A DNA stretch of 8,831 nucleotides from an uncultured Bacilli bacterium (GCA_934101225.1 CAKOQK010000036.1:1-8831); one strand, 5' to 3'. Positions 1 through 6,888 are shown, counted from the stretch's first letter. The notes: generated from the sequence alone by a model not told the origin. Program-made: numbers and translations.

Positions 1-98
1 CATACAATGGATTTACTGATGATTATGATGGAGAAAGATATAAGCCTATAACTGATGATATGTATTCAAAAAAAACAGGTGGATATATAGAAAAATAG
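1..98 (+). CDS. C-terminal end of a membrane-anchored exported protein, tandem paralogue of the next gene (partial)
   Basis: Only the last 31 codons are in the window, read in the frame of the TAG at 96-98. The peptide begins YNGFTDDYDGERYK and ends GGYIEK. It aligns without gaps to the last 31 residues of the gene at 126-1202, with substitutions such as P for A, D for N and S for T. At DNA level, 1-106 matches 1105-1210 at about 90% by my count. This is therefore the upstream member of a tandem gene pair, with the 27-base gap to the next gene carrying only a ribosome binding site. By analogy with the complete copy it should have an N-terminal membrane anchor, which lies outside the window. 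Function is unknown. Confidence 0.85.
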   Translation, partial: YNGFTDDYDGERYKPITDDMYSKKTGGYIEK

Positions 99-125
99 GT
101 GTGATAAAGATAGGAGGAAGAATTT

Positions 126-1202
126 ATGAAGATTGGAAAACTAAATATTTCTAAAAAAAATCTTATTATGATTGGTATTGTTGTTATTTTTGCTATAGGA
201 TGTGTTTTTATAGTCAACAAAGGTAGCAATAAAGGTTTATTTTATAATCCTGATAAAAATATAAAAATAGTTAAGTCAGAAGCTAGCAAAATAGAACTAG
301 AAGATTATTCAACCAATGAGTTTTCTATTAAAAGACCTAAGGGATGGAAAGTTGATACATTAGGTGATTATATACATTATACAATTAAAGTATATAATCC
401 AGAAAATCCTAATTATCAGTTTTTCTTTAATATGAAAACTGAAGGTTATAACAAATCAGAAGATGCGAAAAGATGGCAACAAAAATATTATCCTAATAAT
501 ATGTTTGCTAAAACTAGTGTAATAGCTACTAAAGATACTTTAGGTTTTTATAAAATATTTAATGACTTAGGTACTTTAAATAATACTAGTACATTTACAT
601 TTCCAACATTAACTGAATTTACAGTAATTGATAATTTAGGCAAAGGCAGTTTAGGTGGAGATATGTTAAGGGCAACATTTAAAGATGCAAATGGTAAAGA
701 AGGCGAAGGAATATTTACGGCTTATGTGTATGATGTGGGTTCTTATTATGTGTCAGAAAATATAATTTCGGGCAAAAAAATAGATATACAATATTTAAAT
801 GTTTATGATACTATTTTTATTACTGCTTCTAAAGACAAATTTATAGATTGGCAAGATACGTTAAATACTATTTGTTCTTCACTTAATTTTACTGACACAT
901 TTATAAATGGATTTAATCAACAACAAGACTCAGTCATGAAAAACTTCCAACAAATTAGAGCAATAGGTAATCAAATAAGTGATGGAATAATGGATTCTTG
1001 GAATAAGCGAAATAAGTCTTTTGATATTATGAGTCAAAAACAAAGTGATGCAACTCTTGGTTATGAAAGAGTATATGATACGGAAACTAATGAAATATAT
1101 AAAGCATATAATGGATTTACAGATGATTATGATGGGGAAAGATATAAAGCTATAACTAATGATATGTACACACAAAAAACAAGTGGATATATAGAAAAAT
1201 AG
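126..1202 (+). CDS. Membrane-anchored extracellular protein of unknown function
   Basis: A 358-residue protein. The start is well supported: AGGAGG at 112-117 sits 8 bases before the ATG. Residues 13-30 (NLIMIGIVVIFAIGCVFI) form one hydrophobic segment after a lysine-rich start, so it is probably anchored in the membrane with about 325 residues outside. The lone cysteine at the end of the segment is not in a convincing lipobox. After a charged linker comes a globular region opening with FSIKRPKGWKV, a pattern like that of small PsbP-like lipoprotein domains, though this is only a resemblance. The last 60 residues carry the tail shared with the partial gene upstream (SDATLGYERVYDTETNEIYKAYNGF). 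I do not recognise a named function. It is one of at least two tandem copies and probably shares a transcript with the gene at 1210, which starts 7 bases after its stop. Confidence 0.9.
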   Translation: MKIGKLNISKKNLIMIGIVVIFAIGCVFIVNKGSNKGLFYNPDKNIKIVKSEASKIELEDYSTNEFSIKRPKGWKVDTLGDYIHYTIKVYNPENPNYQFFFNMKTEGYNKSEDAKRWQQKYYPNNMFAKTSVIATKDTLGFYKIFNDLGTLNNTSTFTFPTLTEFTVIDNLGKGSLGGDMLRATFKDANGKEGEGIFTAYVYDVGSYYVSENIISGKKIDIQYLNVYDTIFITASKDKFIDWQDTLNTICSSLNFTDTFINGFNQQQDSVMKNFQQIRAIGNQISDGIMDSWNKRNKSFDIMSQKQSDATLGYERVYDTETNEIYKAYNGFTDDYDGERYKAITNDMYTQKTSGYIEK

Positions 1203-1209
1203 GTGTGAT

Positions 1210-2133
1210 ATGAAAAATAAAAAAATAATTTATGTTGTTATTGTATCTATCGTGTTAATAAGTATTATTTCTATAGCCATTATTAAAAATGGAAAACAGG
1301 AATTAAATGATCATACACCACCAGAGGCAAACTCAATATTGGATGCACTTAAGAAAAAATATCCAGATAAAGAATATCAAAAACTAAATGGTGGAGAAAT
1401 ATTAACTGAAGATACATCATTTAGTAAATACTCATTTATAGCTAATAATTCTATATATATATTTAATCCACAAAAGTTAGATAATGGAGAGTTTGTTTAT
1501 AAAAAAGTATATGATATAGACAAAAATATTAAAGTTATGAATATTGCTCCAAACTCAGGAGCAGACATAAAATTTTACGATTATAATGATATAATATATA
1601 CCTTACATGATGATAATACCGATAATAAAGTTACAGATAGTTATGATATGTATTTAAATGCTAATTATAATTTAAGTGATTATCTTAAATGGAAATACTC
1701 AACAGAATTTCTTGGAAAAAAGATTGATTATGATTTTATGTCCGAATATGCTTATGTAAAGGATAATATTTTATATAGTAAAAACTATGGAAATGATAAA
1801 TATGCAACTACCCAAAAAATAAGTGGTAATTATGAAGGGGAAAAAGTAATTAGAATATATAATGAAAGAATAGTTAAAACAGATAAAGCTTTTTATGAAT
1901 TAATGAGTTACTTTGATAATGATTTAAATAAAAGAATTATTACTACTGTAAAAATTAATATGTTAACTAAATATTATGATGAAATATTAACATTTACATA
2001 TAAATATGTAATATTAAAAGATTATACACTTATACCTATAAATGATGTTATGGAAAATAGAGTAAGAGAATATTCAGATGATTATTACTTAAGTGGATTT
2101 AATTATATGAATGAGGTTAGATATGAGGAATAA
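1210..2133 (+). CDS. Single-pass membrane-anchored exported protein, unknown function
   Basis: A 307-residue protein with an N-terminal signal-anchor: MKNKK, then a hydrophobic stretch from residue 6 to about 25 rich in I and V. There is no lipobox cysteine and no C-terminal sorting signal, so the rest (about 280 residues, rich in Y, D, N and K) should lie outside the membrane, held by this helix. The body has many short Y/I-rich strands, but I could not assign a fold or family. The start is decided by AGGTG at 1201-1205, which overlaps the stop codon of the preceding gene and leaves 4 bases to the ATG. This spacing is short and suggests translation coupled to the upstream gene. The A of the ATG is the last base of the segment duplicated between the two upstream genes. 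Confidence 0.88.
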   Translation: MKNKKIIYVVIVSIVLISIISIAIIKNGKQELNDHTPPEANSILDALKKKYPDKEYQKLNGGEILTEDTSFSKYSFIANNSIYIFNPQKLDNGEFVYKKVYDIDKNIKVMNIAPNSGADIKFYDYNDIIYTLHDDNTDNKVTDSYDMYLNANYNLSDYLKWKYSTEFLGKKIDYDFMSEYAYVKDNILYSKNYGNDKYATTQKISGNYEGEKVIRIYNERIVKTDKAFYELMSYFDNDLNKRIITTVKINMLTKYYDEILTFTYKYVILKDYTLIPINDVMENRVREYSDDYYLSGFNYMNEVRYEE

Positions 2134-2183
2134 TGGGAGGAGCGAAAAATAGAGAAAATAATATAATAATTGTAATGATTTAA
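2133..2183 (+). other. Possible 16-codon micro-ORF or leftover gene start
   Basis: TAATG at 2131-2135 overlaps the stop of the previous gene with an ATG, which opens a 16-residue frame (MGGAKNRENNIIIVMI) ending at TAA 2181-2183. GAGG at 2125-2128 lies close upstream. The same stretch contains GGGAGGAG (2135-2142), which looks like a Shine-Dalgarno site with no start codon at a useful distance. The charged-then-hydrophobic composition resembles the start of a membrane protein whose remainder has been lost. It could equally be spacer sequence that happens to read open. Confidence 0.2.
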
Positions 2184-2210
2184 AAATAAGAAAATTAGGA
2201 GGAGAAAGAA

Positions 2211-3662
2211 ATGAATTTAAAAAAGATATTATTTATGATGTTAATAGCAGTAGTTAGTATTTTAGGAATAACTTCAGTTAATGCTTTAACAATAAGTGAT
2301 GATGGTAAATATACATTAATACTAACGAGTACAGCAGAAAATGCAAGTATTGATGGCAAAGAATATAAGATTATAAAATTCAATGTCACAGAAGGAGAAA
2401 CTACAGTTAAATTATCTGAATTAACAAAAGATGTTGCACTTTTTAATGGTAGAACAGAATTCTCACATTGGGAAAAAGCAGGTGGTGAAAAAGTTAGTGA
2501 TGATATAGCAATGACTGATTTTAGCTGGAGTAGTGAATTTGCAGGACAATCTTACACAAATAGTTTGACTCTTTATGCAAGATTTTCTGAGAAGCCATTA
2601 CAAGGGACAGGCACATATTATATAACACTTGATGGCTTTGCAGGAACAATAGACGGTGAAAAAATCATAAGAATAACAAGCAAAAGTACTGAATTTAAAA
2701 CAGTTGATTTAACAAAATATATTCCTGTAAGAGAAGGATTTACATTTAATGGTTGGGAGTTAGATGGAAAAATTGTGACTTCTATTGATTCTAGTTATTT
2801 TGCTAATCGCGATTGTATAGAAATAACTGCTACATATACTCAAAACACATTTAAAGGTGATGGAATTGTACTAAAATTAAATGCTAATGGTGGTAAAATT
2901 GATGACAAAGAATTTAATAGTTATGACTATATAGGTGGAGGAAATTCAGGAACAACCATGTCACTTTTACCATATATTCCAGTAAGAGATGGTTATACCT
3001 TTAATGGTTGGAATACTAAAAAAGATGGAAGTGGAAAAAATTATAATTATGTTTACTGGAGATTTTGGGATATAGATGAAAAAACAGATAAAGAATTTGA
3101 AAAAGATACTAGAATAAAAGAAGAAAACGGCTATGAAAGATATAAAAATATTACTTTATATGCTTCTTGGACTAAAAACAATGAAATCAAAAATGATGAT
3201 GAAGTAAAGGCTAGTATCATATTTGCTAAAGAAATTAGTAAAGATTATGTTTTGGAAACTAAAAAAGTTGAAGTAAAAAAAGAACTTGCTGATAAAAATG
3301 TTAAATATGTAGTTGATATTAATGTATTAGAAAATGGACATATAGTTAAAATTACTGATACTAAAATGAAAATAAAAATTGCTTTACCGGAAGATTTAAA
3401 AGGTTATAAAAAATATGAAGTTGTTTATATTAAAGATAACCAAATACAAGAAACTTTACCAGCAATAATTGAAGATGAATACATAGTATTTGAAACAACA
3501 CATTTAAGTGAATATGGAATAGTAGCAACAGAAAAATCATTTGCTTCAGATATAGATAATCCTAAAACAGGAGATAATGTTATGATTTATTTATCAATCG
3601 GGTTTTTATCAATTGTTGGAATTGTCGGAGCTTCAGTAATTATTTATAAAAAAATGAATTAA
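2211..3662 (+). CDS. Secreted wall-anchored protein with InlB-type repeats and NPKTG sorting signal
   Basis: A 483-residue surface protein with AGGAGG at 2197-2202, 8 bases before the ATG. Residues 1-25 are a signal peptide with likely cleavage after VNA. Three related beta-rich blocks follow, at about 28-126, 135-210 and 217-322. The second and third carry the signature YIPVR(E/D)G(F/Y)TFNGW, and the third ends ITLYASWTK. That is the InlB B-repeat (Listeria-Bacteroides repeat) pattern of Firmicutes surface proteins. Residues 331-440 form a further domain often seen before the anchor, ending HLSEYGIVAT. The C-terminus is a sortase signal: NPKTG at 450-454, a hydrophobic helix at about 457-478, then a short KKMN tail. 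Sortase should cut between T and G and link the protein to the cell wall. No sortase gene is in the window. It is the last gene of the envelope cluster. Ligand unknown. Confidence 0.92.
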   Translation: MNLKKILFMMLIAVVSILGITSVNALTISDDGKYTLILTSTAENASIDGKEYKIIKFNVTEGETTVKLSELTKDVALFNGRTEFSHWEKAGGEKVSDDIAMTDFSWSSEFAGQSYTNSLTLYARFSEKPLQGTGTYYITLDGFAGTIDGEKIIRITSKSTEFKTVDLTKYIPVREGFTFNGWELDGKIVTSIDSSYFANRDCIEITATYTQNTFKGDGIVLKLNANGGKIDDKEFNSYDYIGGGNSGTTMSLLPYIPVRDGYTFNGWNTKKDGSGKNYNYVYWRFWDIDEKTDKEFEKDTRIKEENGYERYKNITLYASWTKNNEIKNDDEVKASIIFAKEISKDYVLETKKVEVKKELADKNVKYVVDINVLENGHIVKITDTKMKIKIALPEDLKGYKKYEVVYIKDNQIQETLPAIIEDEYIVFETTHLSEYGIVATEKSFASDIDNPKTGDNVMIYLSIGFLSIVGIVGASVIIYKKMN

Positions 3663-3668
3663 TACATT

Positions 3669-3695
3669 GAGTTAGAAGTTTTCTAACTCTTTTTT
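3669..3695 (+). terminator. Rho-independent terminator after the wall-anchored protein gene
   Basis: A perfect 9-bp stem (GAGTTAGAA at 3669-3677 with TTCTAACTC at 3681-3689), loop GTT, and six T at 3690-3695. It begins 7 bases after the stop codon at 3662 and closes the envelope-protein transcript. Confidence 0.92.
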
Positions 3696-3775
3696 ATATA
3701 ACAGGAATTTCATACTTAATAAAAAATAACAAATGTATGATTTTTTAAATAGTTTAATATTTATTAACTTATTTA

Positions 3776-3804
3776 TTGATTTTTAAATTTTCAAATAATA
3801 TACT
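3776..3804 (+). promoter_or_regulatory. Sigma-A-type promoter of the double phosphoesterase gene
   Basis: TTGATT (3776-3781) and TATACT (3799-3804) are separated by exactly 17 bases. The expected transcript start is near 3811, which leaves a short leader with GGAGGT at 3815-3820. Because the in-frame TTG at 3776 is part of the -35 box, it cannot be the start codon of this gene. Confidence 0.75.
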
Positions 3805-3829
3805 TATACTAGTTGGAGGTAGGCTAGAA

Positions 3830-5977
3830 ATGACTAAGAAAAAAGATATTAAAATTGATGGACAATTATTTATAGGAGAGGATAATTTAATTAAAGAATC
3901 TGAAGATATTAAAGTAATAACTGAAGAAAATTTAAAAGAATATGCTGATATGTTACAGTTTGATACTTTAGCACAAGAATGTATTTTGGAAGATTTATGT
4001 AAGTCTTATAATATAAATAGAGATGATATGTTTATATTAATTCATGAACTTAAAAGAAGAGGAAATAATATTGTTACTTTAAATACATCAGCAAAAAATA
4101 ATGAAGATGATTTAGATACAATGGTTACTTTAATACGCAATTTTGGGCATGAACAATTAATTAATGATTTATCTTATAATATTGTAGATAATAGTGAACA
4201 GTTAAGAATTATGTTAATATCTGATACGAGATTTGGAAGTATTTATCAACAAACAACTATTTTAAATGATATGTATTTAAAAGCTAAAGAAATGGGAGTT
4301 AAATATGTATTCTTAACAGGTGATGTTGTAGAAGGCGTTTATAGAGGGGTAAAAAGTATTTATAATAGTACTCTTCATAAAGATGGTTATAAGGATCAAG
4401 CAGAGTATGTGGCATCTTGTTTTCCTAGAGTTAAAGGAATTACTACTTATTTTATAACTGGTGAGCATGATTTAAGTTTCTTAAGAGGCATTGATAAGGT
4501 TGATATTGGTAAGTTAATTTCTGATCGTAGAGATGATATGATTTATCTAGGCCCTAAACGAAAGAAAGTCTCATTTATATGTGATGATAAGAGAAGTGGA
4601 AATATTTCATTATATTTACATCATTCTAGTGGAAATGTTCCATATACTATAAGTTATAAACCACAACAAAAGATATCTTCACTTAGAAATGAGGATAAAA
4701 CAGATATTTTAGTTACTAGTCATTTTGCTGCTTGTGATTCATTTTTAAGAAGAGGTGTTAGAAGTTATCAGGTGCCAACTGTTACAGCAACAACTGATGA
4801 AATGAAAGATGCTAATACGCCCGTATATAATACGATAGGAAGTTGGATAGTTACTTTAGATAAAGATAAAAAAGGAAATTTACAAGGAACAAGTCAAATG
4901 TATATTCCATATTATAAAACTATTAAAGATGATTATCGAACTTTTAAGAAGTTAGAATTACTTGATCATACTACAATAAGTGTTCCAGAAGTAAATGTAA
5001 AAGATGATAAAGATAAAATATTTGATATGTTAAAAAATGGACAAAGTTTAGATGAATTAGCTAAAAAGTTAGGAATATCTTCTTTAAAATTAGGTGGTGT
5101 TATTGAAGAACTTAACACTAGAGGATATGACATAAATATAGTTGATAATAAAGTTGTTGTTAAGAAAAGTAAAAATAAGAATAATAAATCTATTAAACCT
5201 AATATGAGTGAATTAAAGAAAATTAGACAGTTATGGATATCTGATACTCATTTATGCAATGAGGCTCAACAACTAAATTTACTTAATAAAGTTTATAAGG
5301 AAGCTTATGATAGAGGAATAGATACAGTGTTGCATTTTGGAGATGTACTTGATGGTGATTATCATAATAGACCTGAACATCAATATGCTTTATTTAGGTT
5401 AGGTGCTTCAAGACAACTTGATTATATTACTAATTATTACCCTAAAGTTGATGGGATAGATACATATTTTATAACGGGAACTCATGATCAAACTCATTGT
5501 AAAAATGGTGGGGTATTTATGGGTGAAGCTATTGAAGAAAAAAGACCTGATATGCATTTCTTAGGTGATGATAAAGGAATATTTAATCCTAAAGAAAGTA
5601 TTAAAACAAGTGAGGAAATGTTCCATCCAGGCGGAGGATGCTCTTCTAGCTTATCTTATAAAATGCAAAAGTATATTGATAAAATGGAGCCTGGTACTAA
5701 ACCTAATATTATTGGTAGTGGTCATTTTCATCAAAGTCATATGATGGCATATCGTAATGTGATTGCGTTCTTAATTCCTTGTTTAACAGCGAAAACTAAC
5801 TTTGCAATTAGACAGGGATTGGAAAATACGATGGGGGCTTATTTTATTAATATGTATGTTAATAAAGATGGCGATATTGAGATGATTGAATTTGAAGAAA
5901 AAAGATATACGGAAAAAGATATTAAAAAAGATGATTATATGAAAACAAAACAGTTGGTTTTGAAAAGAGAAAATTAA
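3830..5977 (+). CDS. Double calcineurin-like metallophosphoesterase with two winged-helix-like segments; N-terminal phosphoesterase degenerate
   Basis: A 715-residue cytoplasmic protein with GGAGGT 9 bases before the ATG at 3830. The longer frame from TTG 3776 starts inside the promoter. The protein is an internal duplication: a helix-turn-helix-like segment (about 45-85 and 395-445, each with an EL..RG.(N/D)I turn) followed by a metallophosphoesterase domain. Unit 1 has SDTR (131-134), GDVVEG (164-169), TYFITGEHD (206-214), HHSSG (264-268) and SHFA (297-300). Unit 2 has SDTH (471-474), GDVLDG (504-509), TYFITGTHD (545-553), H599 in FHPGGG, and GHFH (631-634). The family ligands are DxH, GD, GNHD, H and GHxH. 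Unit 2 keeps nearly all of them, with T for N in GNHD. Unit 1 has R for H, E for N and lost both histidine positions of GHxH, so it is probably catalytically dead. Such enzymes cut phosphodiesters, including nucleic acids. The winged-helix-like parts hint at DNA contact, but the substrate is unknown. It appears to be transcribed alone. Confidence 0.88.
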   Translation: MTKKKDIKIDGQLFIGEDNLIKESEDIKVITEENLKEYADMLQFDTLAQECILEDLCKSYNINRDDMFILIHELKRRGNNIVTLNTSAKNNEDDLDTMVTLIRNFGHEQLINDLSYNIVDNSEQLRIMLISDTRFGSIYQQTTILNDMYLKAKEMGVKYVFLTGDVVEGVYRGVKSIYNSTLHKDGYKDQAEYVASCFPRVKGITTYFITGEHDLSFLRGIDKVDIGKLISDRRDDMIYLGPKRKKVSFICDDKRSGNISLYLHHSSGNVPYTISYKPQQKISSLRNEDKTDILVTSHFAACDSFLRRGVRSYQVPTVTATTDEMKDANTPVYNTIGSWIVTLDKDKKGNLQGTSQMYIPYYKTIKDDYRTFKKLELLDHTTISVPEVNVKDDKDKIFDMLKNGQSLDELAKKLGISSLKLGGVIEELNTRGYDINIVDNKVVVKKSKNKNNKSIKPNMSELKKIRQLWISDTHLCNEAQQLNLLNKVYKEAYDRGIDTVLHFGDVLDGDYHNRPEHQYALFRLGASRQLDYITNYYPKVDGIDTYFITGTHDQTHCKNGGVFMGEAIEEKRPDMHFLGDDKGIFNPKESIKTSEEMFHPGGGCSSSLSYKMQKYIDKMEPGTKPNIIGSGHFHQSHMMAYRNVIAFLIPCLTAKTNFAIRQGLENTMGAYFINMYVNKDGDIEMIEFEEKRYTEKDIKKDDYMKTKQLVLKREN

Positions 5978-6096
5978 TTTATAAATTATAAAATCAAAGA
6001 TAACTATGCTGAATCACCATATAAATGTGAATAGAAAGTCTTTATGTTTAATTTTAGAAAAAGAACATATAATATAATGTATGTTACTAGAGTTAT
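5978..6096. other. AT-rich spacer without a supported gene
   Basis: I see no open frame with a ribosome binding site here and no convincing terminator for the phosphoesterase gene. AATTTATAAATT at 5976-5987 is self-complementary but has no T-run. A TATAAT-like string near 6069-6074 lacks a good -35 partner. Confidence 0.5.
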
Positions 6097-6125
6097 TTGA
6101 CTTTTCGTTAAAATTATAGTATACT
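6097..6125 (+). promoter_or_regulatory. Strong promoter of the antitoxin RNA / toxin operon
   Basis: TTGACT (6097-6102), a 17-base spacer, and TATACT (6120-6125) make this the best promoter match in the window. Transcription should start near 6132, just upstream of the tandem repeats and about 200 bases ahead of the toxin gene. A strong promoter, a repeat RNA and then a terminator is the standard arrangement for type III antitoxins, where the RNA must be in large excess over toxin mRNA. Confidence 0.85.
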
Positions 6126-6154
6126 TTTTATGTACTTGAGATAGTACTCGAAGA

Positions 6155-6248
6155 AAATGTTAGCCGCTTATGGATGGTGCGGGTTATAAATGATTCCAAT
6201 CGCGAAATGTTAGCCGCTTATGGATGGTGCGGGTTATAAATGATTCCA
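6155..6248. repeat. Two direct copies of a 44-nt element (antitoxin repeats)
   Basis: 6155-6198 and 6205-6248 are identical over 44 bases and separated by 6 bases (ATCGCG less the shared edges), an exact 50-base period. The junctions resemble each other: ACTCG at 6146-6150 before copy 1, AATCG at 6198-6202 between copies and ACTCG at 6248-6252 after copy 2. A third, truncated copy start (CGAAAATGT) follows at 6251-6259, so the array is a little over two units. Confidence 0.95.
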
Positions 6249-6260
6249 CTCGAAAATGTG

Positions 6261-6294
6261 TAAAGCTTCATCAATAATGATGGAGTTTTATTTT
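6261..6294 (+). terminator. Terminator between antitoxin RNA and toxin gene
   Basis: A 13-bp stem (6261-6273 with 6278-6290, including two G-T wobbles) has loop ATAA and a TTTTATTTT tail. It ends 36 bases before the toxin start. The toxin has no promoter of its own that I can see, so it should be expressed by partial readthrough, which keeps antitoxin RNA in excess. Confidence 0.88.
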
Positions 6295-6330
6295 GGTTTA
6301 TGATATATTCTCATTGAAAGGGTGATTGTT

Positions 6331-6816
6331 TTGGAAATTAAAACGGGATATATTTATCATATTAAAGATACTTTTTTTGATAAAATAAATGACAAGGGAT
6401 TGATGATTAATCATGAAAATGGGAAGGCTAGACCAACCTATTTTACTATTAAAGATGGCGATATTTTATGGTTTATACCTTTAAGTAGTAAAATATTTAA
6501 ATATAAGCCAATTATTGAAAAGAAAATAAAGAAATATGGTAGTTGTAAATCTATAATGATAAGTGAAATTGCTAATAAAAAATCTGTTATATTAATTCAA
6601 AATGCATTTCCTACTTTAGAAAAATATATTGATCATATTCATACCGAAAATGGTGCACCAGTTAGAGTTGCAGATAACCTTAAAAATGAAATTTTATATA
6701 ACTTCAATTCATTACTTGCTATGAAAAAACAAGGAACAAATTTATTTTTTACTGATATTGATAAAATAAAAGAAAAAATGTTAAATGAGTTAGAAAATGA
6801 TAAATTACATAAATAA
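6331..6816 (+). CDS. cptN: Type III toxin, ToxN/AbiQ superfamily endoribonuclease, CptN-like
   Basis: A 161-residue protein of the usual size for this family (about 150-180). These toxins are sequence-preferring endoribonucleases that cut mRNA and their own antitoxin precursor, causing growth arrest or phage-triggered abortive infection. Visible features, counted from M1: TGYIYHIKDTFFDK (5-18); RPTYFTIKDGDILWFIPLSSK (34-54), whose LSSK matches the (T/S)SPK active-site loop of ToxN; KKYGSCKSIMI (67-77); and the CptN-type block QNAFPTLEKYIDHIHT (90-105). The C-terminal part (about 117-157) is helical and charged. I place the start at TTG 6331. GGTGA at 6321-6325 is then a proper ribosome binding site 5 bases upstream, whereas the GTG at 6322 lies inside that site. 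The upstream repeat RNA and terminator fit exactly. The superfamily call is firm from combined sequence and context. The choice of CptN over TenpN or ToxN is from memory of family motifs. Confidence 0.85.
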   Translation: MEIKTGYIYHIKDTFFDKINDKGLMINHENGKARPTYFTIKDGDILWFIPLSSKIFKYKPIIEKKIKKYGSCKSIMISEIANKKSVILIQNAFPTLEKYIDHIHTENGAPVRVADNLKNEILYNFNSLLAMKKQGTNLFFTDIDKIKEKMLNELENDKLHK

Positions 6817-6823
6817 CAAAGTG

Positions 6824-6853
6824 TTTCATATTAATATTATGACAAATATGAAA
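6824..6853. repeat. AT-rich inverted repeat after the toxin gene
   Basis: TTTCATATT (6824-6832) pairs perfectly with AATATGAAA (6845-6853) across a 12-base loop, 8 bases after the toxin stop. A weak T-run (ATTTTGTGTT) begins six bases beyond the stem, with a 4-5 base AT gap. It may be a poor terminator or an operator for the following gene, whose promoter begins just downstream. Confidence 0.4.
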
Positions 6854-6859
6854 ATAATT

Positions 6860-6888
6860 TTGTGTTAAGTGTTATTTTGCGGTATTAT
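6860..6888 (+). promoter_or_regulatory. Probable promoter of the 220-residue protein gene
   Basis: TTGTGT (6860-6865) and TATTAT (6883-6888) have a 17-base spacer, which predicts a start near 6895, just before GGAGGT at 6900-6905. The -35 match is only partial. Confidence 0.5.

Larger units (their letters stand above)
6132..6294 (+). ncRNA. cptI: Type III antitoxin RNA precursor (CptI-like), two tandem repeats
   Basis: A self-contained transcription unit of about 160 nt bounded by a near-consensus promoter and a hairpin terminator, with no open frame that has a ribosome binding site. It holds two identical 44-nt copies at a 50-nt period. In type III systems such a precursor is cut by its own toxin into single-repeat RNAs, which fold as pseudoknots and block the toxin's active site. 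AAATGT occurs at both copy starts (6155, 6205) and again after the second copy (6254), giving three candidate processing sites around two units. Hand pairing allows an H-type pseudoknot in each copy: UAGCC 6161-6165 with GGUUA 6182-6186 (or CCGC 6164-6167 with GCGG 6179-6182), plus UGGA 6171-6174 with UCCA 6195-6198. The repeat is about 41% G+C, well above its surroundings. Assignment to CptI rather than another type III class rests on the toxin. The ends and the fold are inferred. Confidence 0.82.

Noticed and set aside
930..1175. Reverse-strand reading frames (here and at 23-229 and 2195-2389)
   Set aside because: Each lies opposite well-supported forward genes, has I/S/F-rich composition typical of antisense AT-rich sequence, and has no ribosome binding site evidence.
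3710..3746. Second terminator hairpin (TCATAC/GTATGA with T-run)
   Set aside because: Only 6 AT-rich base pairs across a 19-base loop. The strong terminator at 3669-3695 already ends the transcript.
3776..3829. TTG start giving an 18-residue longer phosphoesterase
   Set aside because: The TTG is part of the -35 box of a good promoter, and it lacks a ribosome binding site. GGAGGT precedes the ATG at 3830.
6155..6248. CRISPR array of two repeats
   Set aside because: The 44-nt copies are separated by only 6 bases, far too short for a spacer. No cas gene is present, and the promoter-terminator-toxin context explains the repeats better.
6132..6294. Tandem riboswitch controlling the downstream gene
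   Set aside because: A leader with two structured units and a terminator fits in outline. However, the two copies are identical over 44 nt, whereas tandem aptamers usually differ, they match no aptamer I know, and the downstream gene is a ToxN-superfamily toxin and not a metabolic or transport gene.
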